Origin: an uncultured Rivibacter sp.
GTDB taxonomy: Bacteria; Pseudomonadota; Gammaproteobacteria; Burkholderiales; Burkholderiaceae
NCBI GenBank assembly: GCA_946480925.1
Contig: CAMLLU010000043.1
Span: forward strand, 1 to 48,277
Direction: 5' to 3'
Length of the DNA stretch: 48,277 nucleotides
Translations under genes and position numbers: made by a program
Notes under the pieces: model-generated
The model's input: the letters and a program-made list of their open reading frames with translations, nothing else
What the model was told of the DNA's origin: nothing
Databases searched by the model: none
Shown here: in pieces, positions 35,513 to 44,703 of the stretch
Layout: each line of letters opens with the position of its first letter
How positions within the stretch are numbered: the stretch's first letter is position 1

Positions 35513-35581
35513 ATGTCGTTCTTCGCCTTCCTGCTCGCTGCCGTCGTGCTGGCCGTGCCAGGGCCCAGTCAATACGCGTAG
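35513..35581 (+). pseudogene. LysE/RhtB exporter gene N-terminal fragment
   Basis: A 22-codon frame starting at 35513 reads MSFFAFLLAAVVLAV followed by PGPS and a stop. This is the start of a LysE/RhtB translocator, whose first helix normally ends in TPGP. The remaining about 180 residues are absent, and the sequence runs into the end of the TonB receptor gene. It marks a deletion or rearrangement border. Confidence 0.6.
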
Positions 35582-38500
35582 CGCATCTGCAGGGCGTAAC
35601 GCCGCCCGGTCGAGAACGCCTCTCGCTGCATCATGCCGATGCCCTGCTGCATGTACTGCTTGTAGATCGCATCGTTGAGGTTCTGGCCCTCGAAGGCGAC
35701 GGTCAGGTTGTCGTTGACCTTGTATTGCACGCCCATGTCGAGCTGGCCGTAGCTGCCGCCCCAGGTCGGCAGCGCGAAATTCACCGCCCATGCCTGCCCA
35801 TGGGTCGGGCTGGCGGGGTTGTAGTCGCGGCCGTTGTTGCCGCTGGTTCCGTACGCACTCACCGCCTGCAGGTATCTGGATCGCCAGGTGTAGGCCAGGC
35901 GCGCCGAAAACGGACCGCGGTCGTACAGCAGCGTCAGGTTGTAGGCGTTCTTCGACAGGCCGGTCAGCGGCAGGTTGCCGCCGAAGGCTCGCCCGTGGAC
36001 ATCGCAGCCGTTCAGGTCGCGCATGAGTCGCGAGTTGATGTCGCTGCTGGGCGTGCACCACTCGCCGTTCACCGGTGAATACAGGCTCTGCTTGCTGTCG
36101 ATGTAGGTGTAGTTGGCTTGCACACCGAAGCCCGACATCCATCCCGGCAGCATGTCGAAGTACATCTGCATGGCGACTTCGATACCTCGGGCGTGGCCCT
36201 TGGCTCCGTTGACGGGCGACGTGACGAGGAAGTCATGCACCTGTCCGCTCCTGTCCACGAGTTGGCGATGGGTCGTCTGCCCGATCACGATGTCGTCAAG
36301 CTGCTTGTTGAACAGCGCCACCGTGAACGACGTGCTGCGGTTGGGGTAGTACTCGGCGGTCAGGTCCACGCTGCTCGCGCGCACCGGCTTGAGCATGGGG
36401 TTGCCCGTTGCAGTACCCGTAAGGCTGGTGCGTATCGGGTTGTCGTCGTTCGACTGGTTGAACGTCGTGTAGGCCTGCAGCTGCCCGAAGTCGGGGCGGG
36501 AGATCGCTTTCGCGTACGCGAAGCGGAACTGAAGCTGGTCATTGACCTTCATGCGCAGGTTCAGGCTCGGCAGCGTGTTCGTGTAGCTGTTCTTGAAGCT
36601 CTGCGCTTCGGCCGAGTCGTCGAACTCGGGCAGGCCTGCTGCCCGCTGGGTGTCGGTCAGGACTGGCGCGTCGAACTTCGCGTAGCCCTGCGCCGTCGCC
36701 TTCGTGTGAACCACACGCAGGCCGACGTTGCCGTCCACCGGATAGCGCAGCTCGTCGAAGCCGAAGCGCAGCTGGCCGTAGATGGCCTGCGTGCGCTCGT
36801 TCTGCACGTTCCTGCTGGCACTGCCAGGGTCATCGCTCAACGTGGGCGCAGTCCAGGCAAATGGCCAGCTGTCGCACTCCGCCGTGCTCTGGCCCTGGGC
36901 CGTGCGCTGCGCGATGCAATTCTGTCTGCCGAGCTCGTGGAGCTGCTGCGTCGTCGCGGGGAAGCCGGTAGCCAGCGACATGTCCGGGAACACGACCGCC
37001 GGGGGCGCCGCAACATTGCCTCCGAAGAAGTTCGGGAAGTCGTACAGGCGCGTCGGGCCCGGATAGTCCCGTAGATGCGCCCGGCCCCCTGCGGCCCACG
37101 ACGCACTGATGGCCTGCCATTGGAGGGCCTGGTTGGTCACGGCCTCGCGATCGGTGAGACGCAGGCCGAAACGCAGATCGCTGAGCACCGGGTGCTCGAA
37201 CTGGTAGATCGCGTCGGCGCGCCATGCCTTCTGGGTTGCGGTGCCCCGGTCGACGGCTTGTTGCGTGCTGTCCCAGAAGTAGCTGCTCGGGTCGGCCAGC
37301 CTGGCGCGGTCTGCGGCGTCGAAGGCCATCCCTGGCGGGAAGGTGGACACGTCCAACTGTTGCTTCAGCATGCCCGTGCCGATGGCGACGTGCGAGTCCA
37401 GGCCCTGCGTCTTGGCACGGACGCCTTGCAGCTCGGAGCGCAGCGTCCACCGGTCGTTCACCTTCCAGTCCAGGCTCCAGGAGAGATCACGCGCGTCGGA
37501 CACGCGGTTCGAGTCGCGCGCGTTGGTGCCGATGGGGATGCCGAAGGGCGCGCCGTTGTCCAGCTCGTTGGGTGCGCGCAGCGTGCCTCTGATGAACACG
37601 CCCCGGGCGTCGAACTCGGCACCGGGGTCGAGAGCCAGGTCGAATGGAGCGCCGACCGTCGAGAAGACCGCGTTCTCGTCCCAGTGCATCTTGTACTTCG
37701 AGTGGAAGTACGTCAGCGCGGATGAGACACCGTCCTTGCGCCACTGCAGGCTGCCGTACAGGCCCTGCCGCTCGCGCTCGAAGTTCAACGTACGCCACGA
37801 CGCGCCGGTCGGAATCCATTTCAGGTCTTCCAAGGCAGCGGGGTTGCTGACCATGAAGCCCTCGGGGGCGTACGGATCGGTACGCGGGAAGTAGGGCGAC
37901 ACCTGGTAACCGTCGGTGCGGGTGGCGACCTTGGAGTGGGCGTAATGGACCAGTGCGCCGATCTCGCCCGCATCGGTGTTCCAGCGGTTGGACAACAAGC
38001 CGGAGAACGAAGGCGTGGTCTTGCCGGCAAGCTGCGCGTGTGCCGTTTCCAGCGAGAAGGCTCCCCTGGCTCCCTTGAAATCGAAGGGCATCGCCGTGCG
38101 CAGGTTCACGAGGCCGCTGATCGCACCTTCGATGTGCTCGGCCGACGGATTCTTGTAGACGTCGATGCCTGACATCAGTTCGGGCGGCACGTCCTCGAAG
38201 CTGAGAGCCCGCCCGCCGTTGGCGGAGAACAAGTCACGGCCATTGAGCTCCGAGCGCACGTAACTCAGGCCTCGGATCGCCACGGTGGATCCTTCGGCCG
38301 AGAAGTGCTCGATCGCGTCACCGGCCTTGTTCTTGTCAGCAGCCATCGTGCGGTCGATGGTGATGCCGGGCAGGCGCTGCAGCGCCTCGGTCACCGATTT
38401 GTCGGGCAGCTTGCCGATGTCGTCTGCGACCAAGGAATCCACGACCTCGTCGGCATTCTTCTTGATCGACTGCCTGCTCTCGAGCGCCCTGCGCTGGCCG

Positions 38501-38718
38501 GTGATGACGACCGCCTCCAGCTGGTTTTCTTCCTTGTTCCCTTGCTTCTTCGCGTCTGCGGAGGCCGATGCCGCCGCCGGGGGGGCCGGCGCGTCCTGCG
38601 CCGGTGCAGGGCCGCTCGACATCAGAACGGCTTGCGCTGCCGAGACGGACAGCGCCGTTCTCTTGAAATTTCGACGAGCCAGTCCTCGTCGATCAGCTCG
38701 CTCAACGGCAGGCTGCAC
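35569..38718 (-). CDS. TonB-dependent outer membrane receptor
   Basis: This product of about 1050 residues has an N-terminal signal-like segment (NFKRTALSVSAAQAVLMSSG, then APAQ), a plug domain starting LEAVVITGQRRALESRQSIK with the DDIGKLPDKSVTEALQRLPG pattern of TIGR01782-type receptors, and a long beta-barrel ending in Tyr (MRYAY), a good outer-membrane insertion signal. It imports an unknown substrate, often a carbohydrate in this subfamily. The start is uncertain: the frame is open to an ATG at 38886, but the upstream part is not signal-like. A GTG at 38718 gives a 25-residue basic leader before the hydrophobic core. A kinase pair that may regulate it lies upstream on the same strand, beyond an inverted-repeat element. 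Confidence 0.87.
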   Translation of the reverse strand: MQPAVERADRRGLARRNFKRTALSVSAAQAVLMSSGPAPAQDAPAPPAAASASADAKKQGNKEENQLEAVVITGQRRALESRQSIKKNADEVVDSLVADDIGKLPDKSVTEALQRLPGITIDRTMAADKNKAGDAIEHFSAEGSTVAIRGLSYVRSELNGRDLFSANGGRALSFEDVPPELMSGIDVYKNPSAEHIEGAISGLVNLRTAMPFDFKGARGAFSLETAHAQLAGKTTPSFSGLLSNRWNTDAGEIGALVHYAHSKVATRTDGYQVSPYFPRTDPYAPEGFMVSNPAALEDLKWIPTGASWRTLNFERERQGLYGSLQWRKDGVSSALTYFHSKYKMHWDENAVFSTVGAPFDLALDPGAEFDARGVFIRGTLRAPNELDNGAPFGIPIGTNARDSNRVSDARDLSWSLDWKVNDRWTLRSELQGVRAKTQGLDSHVAIGTGMLKQQLDVSTFPPGMAFDAADRARLADPSSYFWDSTQQAVDRGTATQKAWRADAIYQFEHPVLSDLRFGLRLTDREAVTNQALQWQAISASWAAGGRAHLRDYPGPTRLYDFPNFFGGNVAAPPAVVFPDMSLATGFPATTQQLHELGRQNCIAQRTAQGQSTAECDSWPFAWTAPTLSDDPGSASRNVQNERTQAIYGQLRFGFDELRYPVDGNVGLRVVHTKATAQGYAKFDAPVLTDTQRAAGLPEFDDSAEAQSFKNSYTNTLPSLNLRMKVNDQLQFRFAYAKAISRPDFGQLQAYTTFNQSNDDNPIRTSLTGTATGNPMLKPVRASSVDLTAEYYPNRSTSFTVALFNKQLDDIVIGQTTHRQLVDRSGQVHDFLVTSPVNGAKGHARGIEVAMQMYFDMLPGWMSGFGVQANYTYIDSKQSLYSPVNGEWCTPSSDINSRLMRDLNGCDVHGRAFGGNLPLTGLSKNAYNLTLLYDRGPFSARLAYTWRSRYLQAVSAYGTSGNNGRDYNPASPTHGQAWAVNFALPTWGGSYGQLDMGVQYKVNDNLTVAFEGQNLNDAIYKQYMQQGIGMMQREAFSTGRRYALQMRYAY

Positions 38719-38889
38719 GTGGACGCCGTGAACACGATCACCGTTGCCTTCAACGTCCTTGAGCAGTGGCTCATTGCTGGTGACCTCGACGTGCACGATG
38801 GTCTCCTGGACTGCGTTGCGCAGTTGGCAGCACCACTGTAGCGATTGGCCAGGGCGGCAGTGCACGAAGTTGGCGAGGACAAACACCTA

Positions 38890-39011
38890 GCAGGCTGTTG
38901 AAAACCGGATACCTTCACCGCGGCGCGCAGAGCACGGAGAGCCGCAGAGAGAAGCCTGCATATCTCCGCGTAACTCCGCGCCCTCCGTGGTGAAGAATTT
39001 CAACAGCCTGC
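38890..39011. mobile_element. 122-bp MITE-like element with 14-bp terminal inverted repeats
   Basis: GCAGGCTGTTGAAA (38890-38903) and TTTCAACAGCCTGC (38998-39011) are perfect 14-bp terminal inverted repeats. Inside them TTCACCGCGG and CCGTGGTGAA, and CACGGAGAGCC with CTCCGCG-type sequence, form a second nested palindrome. No coding capacity exists and no target duplication is obvious. It lies between the TonB receptor and the hybrid kinase and may form a long RNA hairpin that ends the kinase transcript. The core is the same class of repeat as at 25334-25408. The rest of the gap (38719-38889 and 39012-39144) shows no gene. Confidence 0.6.
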
Positions 39012-39144
39012 CAGTGGCCTCGGCGACGCCGCATGGGCACGGCCAGCGAGCGCAGTGCAGCGTTGCGGCGCGTCGGCCCCCGCCGCGTGGACACCCCACA
39101 CACTCGGAAGGCTGCGACACGCCCGCTCCCCGTGCCGACAACGC

Positions 39145-40956
39145 TCAATCTGCGCCGGCAGTCGGCTCGATCCATTGCAGACCGAGCTCCTCTCCGATAT
39201 GAGCCTGAAGCGTCTGCAGGGACACAGGCTTGGTCAGGAACACGTTGACGCCGGCTTGCAGACAGGCGGCACGGTGCTCGGCAGTGGCCGAGGCCGAGAC
39301 AGCGATCACGGGCACCGCGGCCAGGTCGGCATCCCGCCGCAACCGGCGCGTGGCCTCGATGCCGTTTACCGACGGCATCACGCTGTCCATGACGATCAGG
39401 TCCGGTCGGAAGCTCCTCGCGGCCGCGAGCATCTGGCTGCCGTCGCTCGCCTGCGCCACTTCGAATCCGGCATCGGTGAGGAAGTCGCACATCAGCGCGC
39501 GGTTCGCCGCCACGTCGTCGACCACCAGCACCCGCCGCGGCGGCCCCTGGTAGCGCATCACGCCAGGCACAGTCCCGGGGGCGTCCTCCGCGGACTGCAC
39601 CACCGGCAATGGCAGCCCCACCCGGAACCGGGTGCCGCGGCCGAACTGGCTGCTCACCTGCACCTGTCCGCCCATGTCGTCCACCAGAGCGCGGGTGATC
39701 GCGAGGCCCAGCCCGGTGCCACCGCTGCGGCGCTGCACATCGCCCACTTGCTCGAAGGGCTTGAAAATGCGTTCCAGGTCTTCGGGGCGCATGCCGACGC
39801 CGGTGTCCTCGACATCCAGGTGCAGCAGCACCTGCGCCGGCCCTTCCGGCTCGGCAGAGGCGCGCAACGTGACCCTGCCGCTGTCGGTGAACTTGATCGC
39901 GTTGCCCAGCAGGTTCAGCAGCACCTGGCGCAGCCGGCGTTCGTCGGCCAGCACGGCCTGCGGCAAGCGCCCCTGTGCATCGAACACGAAGTCCAGGCAC
40001 TTCTCGCTGGCCTTCACCTGCATCAGGTTCACCACCGCCTGCAGGAAGTCCGTCAGGTTCACCGGCTCCGGGTTCAGCTCCGTGCGGCCGGCCTCGATGC
40101 GAGCCAGGTCGAGGATGTCGTTGATCAGCGCCAGTAGGTGCTGCCCGCTCTTGTGAATGGTGTCCAGGCCGCGCGCCTGCCTCGCGCTCAGCCCGCCCTG
40201 AACGGTCAGCAGTTGCGCGTAGCCGAGCACGGCATTCAGCGGTGTGCGCAGTTCGTGGCTCATGCTGGCGAGGAACTCGCTCTTCGCGCGGTTGGCCGCC
40301 TCCGCGGCGTGCCGGGCAGCGCGCTCGGTCTCGATCATTCCGCGCTCGAGCTCGGTCGTCTGGGCATGTGCACGATCCCGGGCATCCAGCTTCGACAGGA
40401 TGTTCCGCACCTGGCCTTCGACGGTCTCTTCGCTGAGTGCGAGCGCCCGGGCAACCTCCTTGTAGGCATCGCCCTGCGCGATGAATCGCAGCACGCTGAT
40501 CTCTGCCGGCGTGAGGCCCTCGTCTGCAATCTGCTCGGCCAGTTCGTACGACATTTCCGAGGGAAGCGCCTTGCGGCCGGCGTGGACGGTGCGTATGGCG
40601 TCGAGCAGCTCCTTGTGCAACGCGTTCTTCAGGAGGTAGCCGCGTGCGCCAGCCTGCAACGCCCGCTGCGCCTGAACGTCGTCGGCATAGGTGGTGAGCA
40701 CGACGATCCGCGCGTCGGGGAACTCGGCCCGAATGGCGCCGATGGCGTCGAGCCCGCTCATCCCCGGCATCTGCAAGTCCATGAGCGTGACGTCCGGGCG
40801 GTGCACGCGGAACTGCTGGATCGCTTCGCGTCCGTTCGCTGCTTCCGCCACGAGGGTCATGTCCGGCTCCACCGACAACAGCGTCGCGATGCCCTGCCGC
40901 ACGATCGGGTGATCGTCGACGCACAGAACCTTGATCGGGATCAAGTGTCCGGTCAT
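39145..40956 (-). CDS. NarL-like response regulator fused to hybrid histidine kinase
   Basis: The 603-residue protein has REC (Asp60 in LMDLQMPG, Lys110), a LuxR/GerE helix-turn-helix at about 148-200 (LTPAEISVLRFIAQG, EETVEGQVRNILSKL), then a coiled linker, HisKA with His234 in SMSHELRTP, a HATPase domain (DTGVGM, GGTGLGLAI) and a second REC with Asp524 in VMDSVMPS. A DNA-binding NarL regulator joined to a hybrid kinase is unusual, because the HTH normally ends the protein. Its ATG overlaps the stop of the propeller kinase by 4 bp, so the two are co-translated. The first receiver is the expected target of that kinase. Confidence 0.92.
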   Translation of the reverse strand: MTGHLIPIKVLCVDDHPIVRQGIATLLSVEPDMTLVAEAANGREAIQQFRVHRPDVTLMDLQMPGMSGLDAIGAIRAEFPDARIVVLTTYADDVQAQRALQAGARGYLLKNALHKELLDAIRTVHAGRKALPSEMSYELAEQIADEGLTPAEISVLRFIAQGDAYKEVARALALSEETVEGQVRNILSKLDARDRAHAQTTELERGMIETERAARHAAEAANRAKSEFLASMSHELRTPLNAVLGYAQLLTVQGGLSARQARGLDTIHKSGQHLLALINDILDLARIEAGRTELNPEPVNLTDFLQAVVNLMQVKASEKCLDFVFDAQGRLPQAVLADERRLRQVLLNLLGNAIKFTDSGRVTLRASAEPEGPAQVLLHLDVEDTGVGMRPEDLERIFKPFEQVGDVQRRSGGTGLGLAITRALVDDMGGQVQVSSQFGRGTRFRVGLPLPVVQSAEDAPGTVPGVMRYQGPPRRVLVVDDVAANRALMCDFLTDAGFEVAQASDGSQMLAAARSFRPDLIVMDSVMPSVNGIEATRRLRRDADLAAVPVIAVSASATAEHRAACLQAGVNVFLTKPVSLQTLQAHIGEELGLQWIEPTAGAD

Positions 40957-43900
40957 TCGCTGATCTCGCTGGGTGCGAACTTCTTGTGGAGATGCCGGGG
41001 CCGAACCGGCAGTGCCCGACTGTACGCTTGCGACCCCGGAACGCGGAATTCCACTTCCGTTCCGGTCTCCGGGCTGCTGCGCACGGCGAGCCTGCCGCCG
41101 ACGAGCTCGGCACGCTCGCGCATGCCGCTCAGCCCGAAGTGCCCTTCCTTCCCGCCCTTGCGCAGCACCTCCGGGTCCATGCCCTTGCCGTCGTCGCGCA
41201 CCGTCACGCCCAGCTGCCGCGCGTCGTAGCGTATCTCGACCACGATCTGCTTCGCGTCGGCGTGGCGAAAGGCGTTGCGCAGCGCCTCGCCGGCGATGCG
41301 GAAGGTCTCGTCGCGCACGAGCGGATGCAAAGCCTGCGGCGTGCCGTGCACCTCGACATGCGTCGATACGGCATCGCCGTTCTCGTTGGAGAGATCCTCG
41401 GCGAGCGCCCTCAAGGCGTCCGCGAGGTGGTTGGTCTCCAGTGCCGAGGTCCGCAGCCCTTGCACGGTATCGCGGCCCTCGGTGATGGCCTCGGCCACCT
41501 GGTCGATGGCGCGAGCGAGGACGTGCTTCGATTCGCGCGGCCGATCGGGCAGCAGGTTGAACGCCGCCTGGAACTGCAGCAGCAGCCCGTGGAAACGCTG
41601 CAGCAAGGTGTCGTGCAGGTCGCGTGCAATGCGCGTGCGTTCGGCCACGCGTGCATCCAGCGTCGCCTCGAACTGCCGTTGCAGCCGCCGGATGCGCATG
41701 TGCATGCCGAGTTGGAAGCCGCTCCACGCCAGGCCGATGAGCAGGGCCGCGCCGGCCACCCGGAACCAGGTCGTCTGGTAGAAGGCCGGCCGGATCGAGA
41801 ACTCGAGCTTCGCGCCCTCCTCGTTCCACACCCCGCTGTTGTTGGCAGCCTTCACGTGGAAGCGGTAGTGGCCCGGCGGCAGGTTCGTATAGGTGGCCTG
41901 GCGCCGGTCGACGGCCTCCTGCCAGCCGTCGTCGTGCCCTTCCAGCTTGTAGCGGAAGCGCGTGCTCCTCGGATCGACGAGGCTCAGCGCGGCGAACTCG
42001 ATCACGATGTCGCGCACCAGCGGGGGCAGGCGAAGGCCGTTCGCGACGGCATGGGGCTGGTGGTCGGCGACGAGCGTCTCGATGTGGACCGGCGGCGGCA
42101 GCGGGTTGAACGGCAGGTGGTCGGGGTCGACCACCTGGACATCGGCGCCCGACACGAACCAGAGCTTGCCGTCCGGGCCTTTCGCGACCGGCGGGTTGAA
42201 GTAGGCCGGCGTGAGGGCCAGCAGCGGAACGCCGTCCGCGGCACCCCAGACCTTGGGGCCCACGCGGTGGCCCGGGTCGGCGATCCAGGTGTCGAGGTCG
42301 TCGCGCAAGACCCGCACAAGACCGCAGGCCGTGTACAGCCATAGCGACCCCTTGTCGTCCGACATCGACCAGTGGATAGTGTTGCAGGGCAGGCCGTTGC
42401 GGACCGTCAGCGTGGCGACGCGGCCATCCTTGATGCGGCTGAGGCCGCCGTCCTCCGTGGCCACCCACACGGCCCCGTCGGCGTCGAGCCGGAGACCGGC
42501 GACGTGGCCCGCTCCCAGCCCTTGCGCGGACGTGTAGGTCGCCTGGACCTTGCCGTCCTTGAAGTACATCACCCCACCGTCCTGCCAGAAGCCCAGCCAC
42601 AAGCCGCTGCGGTCCGCGACGATGGCCTTGGCTTGCTGCCAGCGGCCGAGCGCCGACCACGGGATGTTCTCGGCGAAGCGGCCCTGGTGCAGCCGCGCCA
42701 GGCCTTCGTTGCCCGACAGCCAGAGGTTGCCCGCGCCGTCCCCTGCCATGGAGTAGACCTCCTTGCTGGGCACGCCGCCAGCGGCGACGAAGCGGTCGTT
42801 CGCCAAGTAGGCCAGGCCGCGGTCCGTGCTCACCCAGAGCCGTCCTTCGGCGTCCTCGTGCAGGGACTGCACGCCCGCATCCGGCAGCCCGTCGCGCTCC
42901 TTGTAGACGGTGGGCTCCCCGTCCTTCCACCGGGCCAGTCCGTCGCTGGTGGCCACCCAGACGCTGCCGTCCGCGGTGGCCAGCACGGACTTCGTGCCTT
43001 CGTTGGGCAGGCCCTGCTGCCTGGAAAGCGTGGTGACCGGCAGCTTGCTGAAACGGTCCACGCCCTTCTCGCTGCCGAACCAGATGTTGCCCTCGCGATC
43101 CTCGAACAGGCTGCAGGCGATGTTGCCCGACAGGCCGTCCGCGCGGCTGAATGCGTCCGCCTTGCCGTCTTGCACATGGAGGATGCCCAGGCCCTCGGTG
43201 CCGATCCACAGCCCACCGTCGCGGTCGCGCAGCAGCTTGTTGGACTTGACGTCGCGGCCGGGCAGCCGCTCGCCGGGCCGGGCCGCGCTGCGCATGGGGT
43301 AGGGCACGAGCTTGTCGCCTGCGACCCGCTGGATCCCCGCGCCGCGGATGCCGACCAGCAGCTCGCCCTCGGCCGTCGTGCTCAGGTCGCCCACGCGCAT
43401 GCCGGGCGTCTCGAATCGCTGCGGCGGCCCGGGTTTCCAGCGCCAGAGGCCGGAATCCGCCCCCGCCCACAGCGCGCCGGCGCTGTCCTCGGCCAGACTC
43501 CAGACGAACTGGCCGAAGCCGCCTTCCGGCTCAGAGCACTCGGCTTTCCCTTTCCCTTTGCGAATGGCGCACAGCCGGCCCCGCTCGGCCAGGATGCCAG
43601 CCCAGATCGTTCCGTCGCGGTCCTCGAGCAACGACGTCACGAACCCGTTGCCGATGCCTGGAGGCAAGGTCAGTTCGGTCCCGTTCCAGCTGGCCAGGCC
43701 GTTGAAGGTGCCGATCCACAGCGTGCCGTCGCGCGATACCAGCAATGCGTAGGGCTTGGCCGGCAGCGACTGGCCCTGCGGCGGCTGCCAGGGCACGAAG
43801 CGGAGGCCGTCGAAGCGGAACATGCCAAATGACCCGGCGGCCCACAGGTAGCCGTCGTGCGTCTGCGCCATCGCGAACACCAGGCCCAGCACGGCGCCGT

Positions 43901-44048
43901 CCCGTGCCGTCCATGAGGTATGCGCGTACTGGGAGATCTGCAGGGGCGGATCGAGCGCCAGGGCGGAGAGCGGCGAGGCGAGCAGTGCCGATGTGACGAG
44001 CAGGCCGGGCATGAGGCGTCCTGGACGTTGGTCTTCCGATTGGCTCAC
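40953..44048 (-). CDS. Beta-propeller / Y_Y_Y sensor histidine kinase
   Basis: The 1031-residue protein has a signal or anchor segment at about 13-32. Two seven-bladed propellers' worth of two-component-propeller repeats follow (LWIGTFNGL, TIWAGI, GLWIGTEGLG, NIWFGSEKGV and others), then a Y_Y_Y domain (YTNLPPGHYRFHVKAANNSG), one membrane helix, and a cytoplasmic HisKA_3 domain (ERTRIARDLHDTLLQ) with HATPase (DDGKGM, GLSGMRERAEL). This is the layout of periplasmic sensors for polymers in Bacteroidetes and some Proteobacteria. The start is GTG with a GAGG ribosome site. The fused regulator is coded 4 bp overlapping; the TonB receptor beyond may be a target. Confidence 0.93.
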   Translation of the reverse strand: MSQSEDQRPGRLMPGLLVTSALLASPLSALALDPPLQISQYAHTSWTARDGAVLGLVFAMAQTHDGYLWAAGSFGMFRFDGLRFVPWQPPQGQSLPAKPYALLVSRDGTLWIGTFNGLASWNGTELTLPPGIGNGFVTSLLEDRDGTIWAGILAERGRLCAIRKGKGKAECSEPEGGFGQFVWSLAEDSAGALWAGADSGLWRWKPGPPQRFETPGMRVGDLSTTAEGELLVGIRGAGIQRVAGDKLVPYPMRSAARPGERLPGRDVKSNKLLRDRDGGLWIGTEGLGILHVQDGKADAFSRADGLSGNIACSLFEDREGNIWFGSEKGVDRFSKLPVTTLSRQQGLPNEGTKSVLATADGSVWVATSDGLARWKDGEPTVYKERDGLPDAGVQSLHEDAEGRLWVSTDRGLAYLANDRFVAAGGVPSKEVYSMAGDGAGNLWLSGNEGLARLHQGRFAENIPWSALGRWQQAKAIVADRSGLWLGFWQDGGVMYFKDGKVQATYTSAQGLGAGHVAGLRLDADGAVWVATEDGGLSRIKDGRVATLTVRNGLPCNTIHWSMSDDKGSLWLYTACGLVRVLRDDLDTWIADPGHRVGPKVWGAADGVPLLALTPAYFNPPVAKGPDGKLWFVSGADVQVVDPDHLPFNPLPPPVHIETLVADHQPHAVANGLRLPPLVRDIVIEFAALSLVDPRSTRFRYKLEGHDDGWQEAVDRRQATYTNLPPGHYRFHVKAANNSGVWNEEGAKLEFSIRPAFYQTTWFRVAGAALLIGLAWSGFQLGMHMRIRRLQRQFEATLDARVAERTRIARDLHDTLLQRFHGLLLQFQAAFNLLPDRPRESKHVLARAIDQVAEAITEGRDTVQGLRTSALETNHLADALRALAEDLSNENGDAVSTHVEVHGTPQALHPLVRDETFRIAGEALRNAFRHADAKQIVVEIRYDARQLGVTVRDDGKGMDPEVLRKGGKEGHFGLSGMRERAELVGGRLAVRSSPETGTEVEFRVPGSQAYSRALPVRPRHLHKKFAPSEISE

Positions 44049-44350
44049 GGGAAATCCTCAGCCGCTGGTAGCCTCGGCAGCGTATCGCGAAAGGCTCGCA
44101 GCCAGGTAAGTGGTTATTGCCGATCGGAAGGTCTTTCGATCCGTGCCGCTTCTGTGCGAAGGTGGAGGGCATGGCTCGTGCGTCGGCTGCGGTATTGCCG
44201 GCTGGTTGCAAGGTGCTGGCCGCGGCATTGGCGTAGCGAGAAGCGTGGAAAGCCGAACGCCGCCTTTGCCACGCTCGCCCTGCTTGCTACGAACGAGAAA
44301 GACCGGACAAGAACACAGCACCTGCCGGCAAGGTGTGCCACACGAGCACC
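44049..44350. other. Gene-free region before kinase operon
   Basis: This 300-bp stretch upstream of the propeller kinase should hold its promoter, but no strong -35/-10 pair stands out. Short frames on both strands have no recognisable product. Confidence 0.45.
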
Positions 44351-44389
44351 GCTTGTTGCCCTAGCTTGTTGCCCTAGCTTGTTGCCCTA
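44351..44389 (+). repeat. Three perfect tandem copies of a 13-bp unit
   Basis: GCTTGTTGCCCTA is repeated at 44351, 44364 and 44377 without a mismatch. It lies just before the IS5-type transposase fragment. Recent slippage or a small replicated end sequence is possible. Confidence 0.9.
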
Positions 44390-44404
44390 CCCGTCAGTGC
44401 CACC

Positions 44405-44575
44405 AGCTATCGCGGCGTCGAACCACCGCAGGGCACGCGGCTGCTGATCAGCCATACACAGCGCTTGCCTCAGCGGTTGAAGCTGCTCAAGCGCCGGCAG
44501 GTGGTCGAAGCGATGATCGGTCACATGAAGAACGACGGGCTGCCGGGCAGGCTTCCTTGCTGGTGCCGGTGGTAG
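44405..44575 (+). pseudogene. IS5-type transposase C-terminal remnant
   Basis: The frame from 44405 reads SYRGVEPPQGTRLLISHTQR, then LKLLKRRQVVEAMIGHMKNDGL. This is the C-terminal part of an IS5-group DDE transposase, including the catalytic Glu helix (VVEAMIGHMK). Homology ends at about 44553 and a stop follows at 44573. The N-terminal two thirds are missing and no inverted repeats were found. Confidence 0.8.
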
Positions 44576-44703
44576 CTGGTACTGGCGACGCCGCAACGCG
44601 CAATGAACAACGGGCTGTCTACGGCCCGTTTCTCTTTGTGGACCAGCGGCCGAAGTTGCGGCAACCGTAGTTGTTCAGCACCATAAGCTGACCAGGGGAA
44701 CAC

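Noticed and set aside
38719..38886. Upstream extension of the TonB receptor to an ATG at 38886
   Set aside because: The added residues do not look like a signal peptide and push the hydrophobic leader to residue 75-95; an internal GTG was preferred, with low certainty.
40957..43470. Upstream extension of the hybrid regulator frame to a 1441-codon protein
   Set aside because: The extension is antisense-like Arg/Gly-rich sequence lying out of frame within the propeller kinase gene. The real start is the ATG at 40956.
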